A stretch of 64,000 nucleotides of DNA from Pseudooceanicola endophyticus. Its GTDB lineage: Bacteria; Pseudomonadota; Alphaproteobacteria; Rhodobacterales; Rhodobacteraceae. Positions 56,033 through 64,000 of the stretch are shown here, piece by piece. The stretch covers positions 327,813 to 391,812 of the forward strand of contig NZ_JAHIAB010000001.1 of the NCBI RefSeq assembly GCF_018760365.1. The letters are read 5' to 3'. The notes below the pieces were generated by a model. The model was not told where the DNA came from, did not search any database, and saw only the letters and a program-made list of their open reading frames with translations. The position numbers were made by a program, and so were the translations under genes. The stretch's first letter is position 1. The number at the start of each line of letters is the position of its first letter.

Positions 56033-56547
56033 GCACCGCACTCCGCAGGTTCGGGCATCCGGAAATGTCCCGTCGCCTCGGCAATGGGACGGGCGCGGTT
56101 GTCCTGCCAGGCCTCGGCCCGGACCGAGGCATAGCGGCGCCCGGACCGGGTCACACGGGCCCGGGCATAGGCATCGCGCGGCAGGCCGGTGCGCAGGTAA
56201 TCAACCGTGAAATCAATGGTCTTCGGCATCCTGGGCAGCGCGCCCGCGGCCACCGCAGCCGGGTCCATGCGACCGCTTTCCAGATCCTCCCACAGCACCG
56301 ACCAGGCCAGGCCGATGACAGCGGTCGCCTCAAGGAAAGCCGCCGTCACGCCGCCGTGGATCGCCGGCAGCGCGGGGTTGCCGATCAGCTTGTCGTCATA
56401 GGGCAGGATCGCCGTCAGCTCGTCTCCGCGGCGATCGAAGCGCAGCCCGAGGAACTGGAAATAGGGCACGTGGCCGACCAGCGCCTCCAGCGCCGCATCC
56501 CGGCGCTGCTTGACCACCTGGACGGGTTCGGGGGCGGGGCGGCTCAT
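56029..56547 (-). CDS. PaaI family (hot-dog) thioesterase, second of two
   Basis: 172 residues. Hot-dog core about 30-165 with the PaaI-type helix AIHGGVTAAFLEATAVIGLAW near 62 and the strands ELTAILPYDDKLIGNP and IDFTVDYLRTGLPRD. Start and stop both overlap neighbours by 4 bp, so it is translated with the other thioesterase and the MATE gene. It should hydrolyse acyl-CoA; which acyl group is not known. Confidence 0.87.
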   Translation of the reverse strand: MSRPAPEPVQVVKQRRDAALEALVGHVPYFQFLGLRFDRRGDELTAILPYDDKLIGNPALPAIHGGVTAAFLEATAVIGLAWSVLWEDLESGRMDPAAVAAGALPRMPKTIDFTVDYLRTGLPRDAYARARVTRSGRRYASVRAEAWQDNRARPIAEATGHFRMPEPAECGA

Positions 56548-56990
56548 GCTTCGGCCTCCTGTTCGGCGCGCGGCGTGAAGGTGAAGGCGCCCGAGGCCGC
56601 GGCCACCGGCGTTTCCTCGTCATCATCCAGCGCCAGCGCCCGCACGAAGGCAACCGAGCGGGTGACGTGATAGCATTCCGCCCGCGCCCGGATCCTCTGC
56701 CCCGGGGTGGCGGCGCGCATGTAATCCAGCCTCAGGTCCAGCGTCGCCGTCACGCCGCCCGAGAGCGGATGCCCCACGACCGCCGCCCCGCAGGTGGTGT
56801 CCAGCAGGGTGAAGACCGTCCCCCCCGCCATGACCCCGGTCTCGGGATCGCCGACCAGGCGCGGGTCGTAGGGGATCCAGGCCCGGGCGCGTCCTTCGGC
56901 GATCTCCTCGACCACCAGCCCGATGGCGCGGGCATGGGGAAGGCGTTCGGTGAAGGCGCGGGCGAAATCCTCTCGGCTGATGTCGGTCAT
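56544..56990 (-). CDS. PaaI family (hot-dog) thioesterase, first of two
   Basis: 148 residues from ATG 56990 (GGAGG site; the frame extends 8 codons upstream without support). PaaI signature GVMAGGTVFTLLDTTCGAAVVG near 52, then ATLDLRLDYMRAATPGQRI. It is related to, but clearly diverged from, the next gene, so the pair probably forms a hetero- or two-specificity system by ancient duplication. It lies 96 bp from a divergent MerR gene (57087, +), which may control it. Confidence 0.87.
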   Translation of the reverse strand: MTDISREDFARAFTERLPHARAIGLVVEEIAEGRARAWIPYDPRLVGDPETGVMAGGTVFTLLDTTCGAAVVGHPLSGGVTATLDLRLDYMRAATPGQRIRARAECYHVTRSVAFVRALALDDDEETPVAAASGAFTFTPRAEQEAEA

Positions 56991-57086
56991 CTGGTCCTCC
57001 TCCGGGCCGGGCAACCGCGCGGCGGTTGCCCTCTTCCCCGGGCCGTCCTAGGTTTCGGGGAAGGGTAACAAGGGCTGAGACAGGAC

Positions 57087-57461
57087 ATGTCTGAAACGAA
57101 GCTCGGCTTCAAGGAAATGTGCGCCCGCTTCGATGTGACACCGCGCACACTGCGGTACTACGAATACATCGAACTGCTGCGTCCCGAGCGCGAGGGCCGC
57201 GCGCGCTTTTACGGCCCGCGCGAGATCGCGCGGATGACCCTGATCATGCGTGGGCGCCGCTTCGGGTTTTCCCTGGAAGAGATCCGCCAGTGGCTGGAAA
57301 TGCGCGATCAGAAGGGCTCTGCCGAACAGATGCGGATCTGGGTGACCATGGCCGACCGCCAACTGGGCGCGCTGGCCGACCAGCGCCGCCAGATCGACGA
57401 GGCGATGACCGAACTGAAGGCGCTGCGCGATGTCACCGCCGCAGAGTTGGACCTCGAATGA
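57087..57461 (+). CDS. MerR family transcriptional regulator, first of two
   Basis: 124 residues. The winged HTH lies at about 6-75: GFKEMCARFDVTPRTLRYYEYIELLRPEREG at the start, then YGPREIARMTLIMRGRRFGFSLEEI. The C-terminal coiled coil (about 80-120) would dimerise it. No Cys pair for metal binding, so it is a metabolite-type MerR. It is strikingly like the second MerR protein encoded 458 bp downstream, with shared MCxxFxVTPRTLR and RGxRFGxSLEEIRQ. It starts divergently from the PaaI/MATE operon. Confidence 0.88.
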   Translation: MSETKLGFKEMCARFDVTPRTLRYYEYIELLRPEREGRARFYGPREIARMTLIMRGRRFGFSLEEIRQWLEMRDQKGSAEQMRIWVTMADRQLGALADQRRQIDEAMTELKALRDVTAAELDLE

Positions 57462-57796
57462 TGCGGGAGCGGGTGTGCAGCGCCGCCCGCCGGGTGCCGC
57501 TTTTTTCGGCAGATTCGCGACATTATCCATGCTGCGGCGCGGAATATATCCACAGACCTGACCAGACCGGCAAGTTCAGTTACGGCATTCGGAATTTACC
57601 ACGCACTCACGTTTTCGTGGGGTCGGCGCCCTGTAAAACAGCCCTCAGGGCCGAAGGATGCCGCCGCTGCGCCCCTCTGGGCGACCGCTGCGAATCACTG
57701 CCTGACGCGGCGTCGGAAAAATGCTGCAGCACAGCGTGAAATAGCATGTATCAGAGAAATGAAATTGCGCCCGAATGCAGGATCATCGCATTTATC
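57462..57796. other. Non-coding gap between the two MerR genes
   Basis: I find no gene. A run of six T at 57501-57506 after GC-rich sequence may end the first MerR transcript. Two weak matches to the DnaA box (57523-57531 and 57546-57554) are not clustered enough for an origin. The end of the gap, from 57797, holds TGACGT dyads. Confidence 0.5.
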
Positions 57797-57826
57797 TTAC
57801 GTCAACCTGCCCATGACGTGACGTAG
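57797..57826. promoter_or_regulatory. TGACGT-type inverted repeat upstream of second MerR gene
   Basis: TTACGTCA (57797-57804), nine bases, TGACGTGA (57814-57821), overlapped by a further TGACGTAG (57819-57826). Three half-sites of one motif suggest binding of a dimeric MerR regulator, of the LiuR/AcdR kind in motif type. Confidence 0.55.
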
Positions 57827-57861
57827 CGCTAACGCAAAGCCGCTTCTGCGTTGTATCCGTC

Positions 57862-57875
57862 TGACGTGGACGTCA
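57862..57875. promoter_or_regulatory. Perfect TGACGT-GG-ACGTCA palindrome
   Basis: A 14-bp palindrome about 45 bp before the second MerR ATG, sharing the half-site of the 57797 dyad. Position between probable promoter and start suggests autoregulation of the MerR-fad operon. Confidence 0.58.
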
Positions 57876-57919
57876 TTGCACCCGGATCGAAAAGAAAACA
57901 ATCGATGTGGGTGAGAGTG

Positions 57920-58327
57920 ATGACGGATACTGCAGAAGTGATGACGATCCGCGAGATGTGCGATGCGTTCAATGTGACGCCCCGTACCCTGCGGTTCTAT
58001 GAAGCGAAAGAACTGCTCTTTCCGATCCGCGAGGGCCAGAAACGGCTCTTTACGCGGCGTGACCGGGCCCGGCTTAAGCTGATCCTGCGCGGCAAGCGCT
58101 TTGGGATCAGCCTTGAGGAGATCCGGCAGCTTCTCGACCTCTATGATCTGGGTGACCAGCAGCAGACGCAGCTGACCCGGACCTACGAAGTCGCGCAGCG
58201 CCGGCTGGAGGAAATGGAAGCCGAGAAGGCCGATCTCGAGGCAGCAATGTCCGAGCTCAAAGAGCAGATGGAATGGGTGGCCAACGTGCTCGCCTCGACC
58301 AACGCGACACGCAGCGCCGCTGAGTGA
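57920..58327 (+). CDS. MerR family regulator of the adjacent beta-oxidation genes (probable)
   Basis: 135 residues from ATG 57920 (GAGAG site; ATG 57905 is an alternative). HTH and wing at about 8-80: MTIREMCDAFNVTPRTLRFYEAKELLFPIREG, then RARLKLILRGKRFGISLEEI. A long coiled coil (about 90-130) dimerises it. No metal-binding Cys. It lies 46 bp before an acyl-CoA dehydrogenase gene and upstream of thiolase and fadB on the same strand, so it is probably a fatty-acid or acyl-CoA responsive regulator like LiuR; this is inference from position and the TGACGT dyads. Confidence 0.86.
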   Translation: MTDTAEVMTIREMCDAFNVTPRTLRFYEAKELLFPIREGQKRLFTRRDRARLKLILRGKRFGISLEEIRQLLDLYDLGDQQQTQLTRTYEVAQRRLEEMEAEKADLEAAMSELKEQMEWVANVLASTNATRSAAE

Positions 58328-58373
58328 CGCGCCTCGTCCCGGGGCGCCGCATGCGCCTTGGGAGGGGTAGACC

Positions 58374-60155
58374 ATGCCGACATATTCCGGTCCGGTGGAC
58401 GATCTGCAATTCGTGCTGCACGAGGTGCTGAAGGTCTCCGAGCAGGACATACCCGGCTACGCGGAGCTGGAGCGTGATTTCACCGGCGCAGTATTGGGGG
58501 AGGCGGCACGGATCGCCTCGGAGGTACTCGCGCCGCTGAATGCGCCCGGCGACCGCCACGGAGCCCGGTTCGAAAATGGCGTGGTGACCACGCCGCCAGG
58601 CTTCAAGGACGCTTTCGAGACATTGAAGAACGGGGGCTGGACGGGCCTCGACTGTGATCCGGCCTATGGCGGACAGGGCATGCCCCATGTGCTGTCGGTG
58701 GCCACCGGAGAGATGTTCTCGGCCGCGAACCAGGCCTTCTTCATGTATCCCGGACTGACCCATGGCGCCTATTCGGCGATCCATGCCCATGGCTCCGAGG
58801 ATCAGAAGGCGCTCTATCTTCCGAAACTCGTGTCCTGCGACTGGACCGGCACGATGAACCTGACAGAGGCCCAGTGCGGCACCGACCTCGGACTGATGCG
58901 CACCAGGGCCGAGCCGCAGGAGGATGGCAGCTACCGCATCAGCGGCGAGAAGATCTTCATCTCGGCCGGCGATCACGACCTGGCCGAGAACGTGATCCAC
59001 CTGGTGCTGGCCCGCATCACGGGCGCGCCCGAGGGGATCAGGGGCGTGTCGCTTTTCATCGTGCCGAAGGTGCTGGTGAACGTGGATGGCAGCCTCGGGG
59101 CGCCCAATGCGGTCAGCGTCGGCAAGATCGAGACGAAAATGGGCATCCACGGCAATGCCACCTGCGTGATGCGCTACGAAGGGGCGACGGGCGTCCTGCT
59201 GGGCGAGGCGCACAAGGGCATGCGCGCCATGTTCACCATGATGAACGAGGCGCGCCTTGGCGTCGCCATGCAGGGTCTGTCGCAGGCGGTGGCGGCCTAT
59301 CAGAACGCGGTGGCCTATGCGAAGGACCGCCTGCAGGGCCGCGCCGTCACCGGCGCAGTGAACCCGACGGGGCCCGCCGATCCGATCATCGCCCATCCCG
59401 ACGTGCGCCGGATGCTGATGGACCAGAAGAGCTTCATCGAGGGCGCCCGGGCCCTGGGCCTCTGGGGCGGTACGCTGATCGATGCCGCCCGCCGCAAGGG
59501 CGATGCCGAGGCCGAGGGGCTGATCTCGCTCCTGACGCCGGTGATGAAAGGGCTGATGACCGATCTCGGTTTCGAGGCAACGGTGCAGGCCCAGCAGGTC
59601 TTCGGCGGCCATGGCTACATCGAAGATACCGGCATGTCGCAATTCGCCCGCGATGCCCGGATCACGATGATCTACGAAGGCGCCAACGGCGTTCAGGCCC
59701 TCGACCTGGTGGGCCGCAAGCTGGCAGCAGAGGGTGGCAGGCCCGCCTTGGCCCTCTTCGCCATGCTGAAGGACTTCTGCCGGGAGGCCGCGGCGCAGGA
59801 CGCAGCCATCGCCCGCGACTTTGCCGATCCGCTGAAGACGGCCTCGAAACAGCTCCAGCAGGCCGCGATGTTCTTCATGGAGAAGGGGATGACTTCGCCC
59901 GACGAAGCACTCTCCGGCTCCTGGGATTTCCTGCATCTCTTCGGGCATGTCTGCCTGGGCTATGTCTGGACACGGATGGCCTGCACGGCGCAGGCGCGCC
60001 TGATGGCAGGGACCGAAAACCCGGAATTCTACGAAACCAAACTCGCCACGGGCCGCTACTACATGGCCCGGCGACTGCCGGCGACAGAGATGCACCTCAA
60101 GCGGATCCTGTCCGGCGCCAGCCCCGTGATGGCCCTGTCCCCGGATCAGTTCTGA
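58374..60155 (+). CDS. Acyl-CoA dehydrogenase (long form, DmdC/FadE-like)
   Basis: 593 residues with a GGGAGGGG site before ATG 58374. FAD flavoprotein catalysing the first step of beta-oxidation. Domains: N-terminal helical (about 35-155), beta (160-275; [14 protein letters not shown]), C-terminal helical (280-450; [17 protein letters not shown] carries the catalytic Glu) and an extra C-terminal domain (about 465-590) found in longer family members. That extended type includes DmdC (3-methylmercaptopropionyl-CoA dehydrogenase) but also general long-chain enzymes, and no other dmd gene is visible. Context favours general beta-oxidation. Confidence 0.92.
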   Translation: MPTYSGPVDDLQFVLHEVLKVSEQDIPGYAELERDFTGAVLGEAARIASEVLAPLNAPGDRHGARFENGVVTTPPGFKDAFETLKNGGWTGLDCDPAYGGQGMPHVLSVATGEMFSAANQAFFMYPGLTHGAYSAIHAHGSEDQKALYLPKLVSCDWTGTMNLTEAQCGTDLGLMRTRAEPQEDGSYRISGEKIFISAGDHDLAENVIHLVLARITGAPEGIRGVSLFIVPKVLVNVDGSLGAPNAVSVGKIETKMGIHGNATCVMRYEGATGVLLGEAHKGMRAMFTMMNEARLGVAMQGLSQAVAAYQNAVAYAKDRLQGRAVTGAVNPTGPADPIIAHPDVRRMLMDQKSFIEGARALGLWGGTLIDAARRKGDAEAEGLISLLTPVMKGLMTDLGFEATVQAQQVFGGHGYIEDTGMSQFARDARITMIYEGANGVQALDLVGRKLAAEGGRPALALFAMLKDFCREAAAQDAAIARDFADPLKTASKQLQQAAMFFMEKGMTSPDEALSGSWDFLHLFGHVCLGYVWTRMACTAQARLMAGTENPEFYETKLATGRYYMARRLPATEMHLKRILSGASPVMALSPDQF

Positions 60156-60199
60156 CCCGCCGAAAGCAGGGAACGCCCGCATGTTCCGGGCGTTCCGAC

Positions 60200-60230
60200 G
60201 CCTCCGGCGGGGATATTTATGGCCAGATGA
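60200..60230 (-). repeat. Intergenic repeat, TCATCTGGCC type, reverse copy
   Basis: On the - strand TCATCTGGCCATAAATATCC, CC and then GCCGGAGGC. Its first 21 bases match 60423-60443 exactly, in opposite orientation, so the two form a long inverted pair enclosing 192 bp. Confidence 0.85.
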
Positions 60231-60422
60231 TACAGAGCCGCTGAGCTTTTGACATCATGGGGTATCCCCGTCGAAAGTGGCTCCGCCCTGCCCCGCCTCA
60301 CCGGATTGGCTACCAGATATATCAGTGGCAGGGCGTCACCTGGCACGTCCATCGGCTTCCCAGCCTGTAACGCCAGATCAGTCTTGCGCAGGGTCCGTTA
60401 AAAAGGCGTGACCCGCTCCCTG
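60231..60422. other. 192-bp unannotated core between inverted repeats
   Basis: Lies between the acyl-CoA dehydrogenase and GST genes. It holds a GGGGTATCCCC palindrome at 60259-60269, but no open frame I can support. It could be a small non-autonomous element, a structured RNA, or remnant sequence. Confidence 0.45.
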
Positions 60423-60475
60423 TCATCTGGCCATAAATATCCCACGGGGGTGCGGGGGTGTGAAACCCCCGCCTT
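60423..60475 (+). repeat. Intergenic repeat, TCATCTGGCC type, forward copy with terminal hairpin
   Basis: TCATCTGGCCATAAATATCC, CACGGGGGT, then GCGGGGG-TGTGAAA-CCCCCGC (7-bp stem). It lies directly before the GST gene. Confidence 0.8.
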
Positions 60476-60498
60476 GCAACGCCCCGAAAGGAGACCTG

Positions 60499-61128
60499 AT
60501 GACTGCTCACCTCCACTGCTTCGGGGAAAGCGGCAATGCCTACAAGGCCGCCCTCACCCTTCAGCTTGCCGGTTACGACTGGCAGCCCGTCTGGGTCGAT
60601 TTCTTTCACGGAGCGCAACGCACTCCGGACTTCCTGAAGATCAACGAAATGGGCGAGGCCCCGGTTTTCGTCGAGGGCGATGTGACCCTGACCCAATCCT
60701 GCGTGATCCAGCTGCATGTCGCCGAGGCCACCGGAAAGCTGATGGAAGGCGACCGCAACGAGATCCTGCGCTGGATGTTCTGGGATGCCCAGAAGGGCTC
60801 CGGGCAGCAGGGGTCGCTGCGCTTCATGAGGAACTTCCTGCCAGAGGAAAAGCGCCCGAAGGAAGCGATTGCATGGCTCTCGGGACGGGTCGGTGCCGCC
60901 CTGACCGTGCTCGAGCGGCACCTGGAAAACCGCGACTGGGTGGCGAGTGCCGTCCCCACCCTCGCCGATTGCGCCTGCGCGGGCTACCTCTATTACCCCG
61001 AGCCCTTCGGCTACGACGCCACCACCTACCCTGCCATTGCTGCCTGGCTGGGCCGCCTCTCGGCCGTGCCGGGCTGGGCGCATCCCTATGACCTCATGCC
61101 CGGCCACCCCTCTGACCGGGGCCTCTGA
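60499..61128 (+). CDS. Glutathione S-transferase family protein
   Basis: 209 residues from ATG 60499 (AAAGGAG site). N-terminal thioredoxin-like domain (about 1-80): HLHCFGESGNAYKAALTLQLAG at the start and EAPVFVEGDVTLTQSCVIQLHVAE with the cis-Pro and Ser for glutathione near 52-70. C-terminal helical domain (about 90-205) with ADCACAGYLYYPEPFGYD. It lies between acyl-CoA dehydrogenase and thiolase genes; whether it acts on reactive enoyl intermediates is speculation. No firm substrate. Confidence 0.88.
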   Translation: MTAHLHCFGESGNAYKAALTLQLAGYDWQPVWVDFFHGAQRTPDFLKINEMGEAPVFVEGDVTLTQSCVIQLHVAEATGKLMEGDRNEILRWMFWDAQKGSGQQGSLRFMRNFLPEEKRPKEAIAWLSGRVGAALTVLERHLENRDWVASAVPTLADCACAGYLYYPEPFGYDATTYPAIAAWLGRLSAVPGWAHPYDLMPGHPSDRGL

Positions 61129-61230
61129 GCCCGCAACGCAACGTCGTGGTGGAATTCATCCGCCACGGCGTCATGATGACCCAAGGGGAGGAGGAGCCCC
61201 CGGGAGCTCTGAACGGAGCGCGAGGAGATC

Positions 61231-62442
61231 ATGACCGAAGCCTATATCTACGACGCCCTGCGCAGCCCGCGCGGGCGCGGACGTCCCGACGGCGCCCTGC
61301 ACGAAGTCACTGCCGTCGCCCTCGGCAGCCAGATGCTGGACGCCATCCTGGCCCGCAGCGACCTGCCCGGCAACGGGATCGAGGACGTGATCTGGGGAAA
61401 TGCCACCCAGGCCTTCGAACAGGGCGGCTGCCTGGCGCGGACCACCGTGCTGGCCTCCGATCTGGACGAAAGCGTGCCGGGGCTTTCCATCAACCGTTTC
61501 TGCGCCTCGGGCCTGGAGGCGGTGAACCTGGCCGCCAACCAGATTCGCGGCGGCGCCGGAGAGGCCTATATCGCCGGTGGCATCGAATGCATGTCGCGCG
61601 TTGCCATGGGCAGCGACGGGGCCGCCGTCGCCGTCGATCCCACCGTCGCCATGGCGCATCACTTCGTGCCCCAGGGCATCAGCGCCGACCTGATCGCGAC
61701 GAAATTCGGCTTTTCCCGCGCCGATGTGGATGGCTATGCCGTGGCCTCCCAGCAGCGCGCGGCGCAGGCCTGGGCCGAGGGGCGGTTCGACCGCTCCGTC
61801 ATCCCGGTCACCGACATCAACGGGCTGACGATCCTTGATCATGACGAGGCGATGCGGCCCGGCACCGACATGGCCGCGCTAGGCGCGCTCCGCCCCGCCT
61901 TCCAGGACATCGGAGAGGCCATGCCCGGCTTCGACCGGGTCGCGCTGCTGAAATACCCCGGGCTTGAGCGTATCGCGCATGTGCATCACGCCGGCAATTC
62001 CTCGGGGATCGTCGACGGGGCGGCGGCAATGCTGATCGGCTCCAAGGCCTTCGGAGAGGCCCATGGGCTGACGCCGCGCGCCCGTATCCGCGCCACCGCC
62101 CGCATCGGGTCAGATCCGACGATCATGCTGACCGGTCCGGTGCCCGCCACCGAACGCGTGCTGAAGGCCGCCGGCATGGCGATCGGCGACATCGACCTTT
62201 TCGAGGTGAACGAGGCCTTCTCCTCGGTGGTGCTGCGCTTCATGCAGGCCTTCGATGTCGATCATGGGCGGGTCAATGTCTGCGGCGGCGCCATCGCCAT
62301 GGGCCATCCCCTGGGCGCCTCCGGCGCGATCATCCTGGGCACCCTGCTGGACGAGCTGGAACGTTCCGGCAAGTCCACCGGGCTGGCCACGCTCTGCGTC
62401 GCCTCCGGCATGGGGGCCGCCACCATCATCGAACGGCTCTGA
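61231..62442 (+). CDS. fadA: Acetyl-CoA C-acyltransferase (thiolase), beta-oxidation type
   Basis: 403 residues; GAGGAG site before ATG 61231. Thiolytic cleavage of 3-ketoacyl-CoA. Nucleophilic Cys in [20 protein letters not shown] near 91, [11 protein letters not shown] near 327, the catalytic-His motif [16 protein letters not shown] near 350 and the second Cys in [13 protein letters not shown] near 390. It is 11 bp before fadB, so the two form the usual fadAB pair giving a trifunctional complex. Confidence 0.93.
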   Translation: MTEAYIYDALRSPRGRGRPDGALHEVTAVALGSQMLDAILARSDLPGNGIEDVIWGNATQAFEQGGCLARTTVLASDLDESVPGLSINRFCASGLEAVNLAANQIRGGAGEAYIAGGIECMSRVAMGSDGAAVAVDPTVAMAHHFVPQGISADLIATKFGFSRADVDGYAVASQQRAAQAWAEGRFDRSVIPVTDINGLTILDHDEAMRPGTDMAALGALRPAFQDIGEAMPGFDRVALLKYPGLERIAHVHHAGNSSGIVDGAAAMLIGSKAFGEAHGLTPRARIRATARIGSDPTIMLTGPVPATERVLKAAGMAIGDIDLFEVNEAFSSVVLRFMQAFDVDHGRVNVCGGAIAMGHPLGASGAIILGTLLDELERSGKSTGLATLCVASGMGAATIIERL

Positions 62443-62453
62443 GGGAGGCGACC

Positions 62454-64000
62454 ATGACCGATTTCACCATGCTGACCGATGCCGCCGGCGTCGCCACGAT
62501 CACCTGGGATGTGCCCGGACGGTCCATGAACGTGCTGACGCTGGAGGGGGCGGAACAGCTGCGCCGCCTGTTCGAAACCGCGCTTGAGGACCGCGCCGTG
62601 CGCGGCATCGTCATCACCTCCGGCAAGGACAGCTTTGCCGGCGGGATGGACCTTTCGGTGCTGGCAACCATGCAGGCAGAGGGCCCCGAAGCCACTTTCG
62701 AGGGGATCATGGCCATGCACCGCCTGCTGCGCCTGATCGAACGCGCGGGGATGGATCCGAAAACCCTGAAGGGCGGCAAGGCCGTGGCCGCCGCCCTGCC
62801 CGGCACCGCGCTTGGCATCGGGCTGGAGCTGCCGCTGGCCTGCCACCGCATCTTTGCCGCCGACCGCCCCGATGCCAAGATCGGCCTGCCCGAGATCCAG
62901 GTGGGCCTGTTCCCCGGCGCCGGCGGCACGACGCGGCTGGTGCGCAAGCTGGGGGTCATGGGCGCCTCGCCCTTCCTGCTGCAGGGCAAGCTGTCGGATC
63001 CGAAGGCGGCGCAGGCCGCCGGGCTGATCGACGCGGTGGTGGCCGATCCGCTGGCCGCCGCCCGCGACTGGGTGCTTCAGGCCGCCGAGGGCGATCTGGT
63101 GAAGCCCTGGGATGCGCGCGGCTATAAGGTGCCGGGCGGCGCGCCCTATTCGCCGCAGGGCTTCCCGACCTTCGTCGGCGCCAATGCCATGATCGCGGGC
63201 CAGACCTGGGGCGCCTACCCGGCCCCGAAGGCACTGCTTTCGGCGGTCTACGAGGGGCTGATGGTGCCCTTCGACACCGCCCTCAAGATCGAGGCGCGCT
63301 GGTTCACCCATGTGCTGATGGACCCGTCCGCCTCGGCGATGATCCGGTCGCTGTTCCTTGACAAGGAGGCGCTTGAGAAGGGCGCGAACCGTCCTGCCCT
63401 GCCCGAGGCCCGCGTGCGGCAGCTGGGCGTTCTGGGGGCCGGGATGATGGGCGCCGGGATCGCGCTGGTGGCCGCCCGCGCCGGCATCGCGGTCACGCTG
63501 ATCGACCAGGACCAGGGGGCTGCCGACAAGGGCAAGGCCTATACGCAGGCGTATCTTGAGAAGGGCGTGAAGCTGGGCAAGACCAGCGAGGCCCAGATGC
63601 AGGAGGTTCTGGACCGGATCACCGCGACCACCGACTACGCCGCGCTGTCGCAGGCCGATCTGGTGATCGAGGCGGTCTTCGAGGATCCGAAGGTCAAGGC
63701 CGAGGTCACCGCCCGCGCCTGCGCGGTGCTGGGGCCGGAGGCGACCTTCGCCTCCAACACCTCGACCCTGCCGATCAGCGAGCTGGCCCGCGCCAGCACC
63801 GATCCCGCGCGCTTCATCGGCATCCACTTCTTTTCCCCGGTCGAGAAGATGGCCCTGGTCGAGATCATCCGCGGGAAGGACACCGGCGATGCGGCGGTGG
63901 CCCGGGCGCTGGATTTCGTCCGCCAGATCCGCAAGACGCCCATCGTGGTCAATGACGCGCGCTTCTTCTACGCCAACCGCTGCATCATCCCCTACCTGAA
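62454..64000 (+). CDS. fadB: Multifunctional enoyl-CoA hydratase / 3-hydroxyacyl-CoA dehydrogenase, 5' part
   Basis: Open to the window edge: 515 of an expected roughly 700-750 residues. Start ATG 62454 with a GGGAGG site. N-terminal crotonase domain (about 1-190) with oxyanion-hole segment KDSFAGGMDLSV and GLPEIQVGLFPGAGGTTRL near 145. The NAD-binding domain begins about 322 with GVLGAGMMGAGIALVAARAG and continues with NTSTLPISELA and GIHFFSPVEKMALVEII. The rest of the dehydrogenase domain is outside. No frameshift seen. It works with the preceding thiolase. Confidence 0.94.
   Translation, partial: MTDFTMLTDAAGVATITWDVPGRSMNVLTLEGAEQLRRLFETALEDRAVRGIVITSGKDSFAGGMDLSVLATMQAEGPEATFEGIMAMHRLLRLIERAGMDPKTLKGGKAVAAALPGTALGIGLELPLACHRIFAADRPDAKIGLPEIQVGLFPGAGGTTRLVRKLGVMGASPFLLQGKLSDPKAAQAAGLIDAVVADPLAAARDWVLQAAEGDLVKPWDARGYKVPGGAPYSPQGFPTFVGANAMIAGQTWGAYPAPKALLSAVYEGLMVPFDTALKIEARWFTHVLMDPSASAMIRSLFLDKEALEKGANRPALPEARVRQLGVLGAGMMGAGIALVAARAGIAVTLIDQDQGAADKGKAYTQAYLEKGVKLGKTSEAQMQEVLDRITATTDYAALSQADLVIEAVFEDPKVKAEVTARACAVLGPEATFASNTSTLPISELARASTDPARFIGIHFFSPVEKMALVEIIRGKDTGDAAVARALDFVRQIRKTPIVVNDARFFYANRCIIPYL

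Noticed and set aside
57523-57554. DnaA boxes marking a replication origin
   Set aside because: Only two imperfect matches (one or two mismatches each) and no further cluster, AT-rich unwinding region or origin-linked genes.
58374-60155. Dimethylsulphoniopropionate (dmdC) cluster
   Set aside because: The dehydrogenase has the extended length of DmdC-type proteins, but no dmdA, dmdB or dmdD is present; the neighbours fadA and fadB favour ordinary beta-oxidation.
1-64000. tRNA or rRNA genes
   Set aside because: I looked in the intergenic gaps and found no cloverleaf-like or rRNA-like sequence; a covariance search would be needed to exclude small unusual RNAs.

Overview
The window is GC-rich, densely coded alphaproteobacterial chromosome. 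Gene content and order point to the Rhodobacterales (Rhodobacteraceae in the broad sense): an ftsW-murG-murC-DUF2484-murB-ddl-ftsQ-ftsA-ftsZ-lpxC-bamD-recN cluster, a bolA / J-domain protein / cobS / cobT block, a single-polypeptide PntA beside PntB, an LpcC-like glycosyltransferase after kdtA, and a family of short intergenic repeats built around TTTCATCTTTCC / AAATAT / GCCCGCCGGAGGC. Genus cannot be fixed from the sequence alone. I see no rRNA, tRNA, transposase, integrase, prophage or CRISPR array, so this is mostly core genome.

Layout. 1-5880 (+): 3' part of glmS, an AlkD-like DNA repair protein, moaA, then kdtA and a GT4 glycosyltransferase for lipopolysaccharide core. 5977-7140 (-): M20 amidohydrolase. 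7336-9463 (+): a compact set of five genes: EF-hand secreted protein, small secreted protein, ECF sigma factor, single-span presumptive anti-sigma factor and a CnrX/ZraP-like periplasmic sensor. 9484-15202 (-): DUF3422 protein, pntB, pntA and a class-I glutamine amidotransferase (C26). 15359-18268: a small membrane protein (-) and pepN (+). 18408-23546: FG-GAP lipoprotein, gatB, a CDF metal transporter (-), a hot-dog thioesterase and a DUF4177 protein. 23551-31815: bolA (-), J-domain protein, cobS, two small exported proteins, cobT, a methyltransferase, an M24 aminopeptidase and a DUF427 protein. 31897-48353 (-): ClC channel, then recN, bamD, lpxC, ftsZ, ftsA, ftsQ, ddl, murB, DUF2484, murC, murG and ftsW. 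48616-50355 (+): an SRPBCC protein and a BaiN-type flavoprotein, which separate murD (50455-51852, -) from the rest of the division cluster. 52034-57461: MarR regulator, DUF952 protein, pyrD, arsC-like gene, MATE transporter, two PaaI-type thioesterases and a MerR regulator. 57920-64000 (+): a second MerR regulator and a fatty-acid beta-oxidation set (acyl-CoA dehydrogenase, GST, thiolase, 5' part of fadB).

How genes work together. The -strand block from 48353 to 33715 covers peptidoglycan precursor synthesis, septum assembly, lipid A synthesis and outer-membrane protein assembly. A terminator-like hairpin lies after murC, and a candidate promoter with two dyads precedes DUF2484-murB. CobS and CobT are two of the three subunits of aerobic cobaltochelatase; CobN is not here. 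The 57920-64000 genes make a beta-oxidation operon, with TGACGT dyads upstream of its MerR gene suggesting autoregulation.

The strongest unusual signals are: four perfect-period 29-bp tandem copies of the last codons plus hairpin of the BaiN-type gene, running up to the murD stop; the five-gene ECF sigma/sensor set; the modular intergenic repeats, including an inverted pair at 60200-60475; a 19-bp-arm hairpin between pntB and the DUF3422 gene; and mutually exclusive hairpins between ftsA and ftsZ. I did not find a clearly new defence or mobile system.
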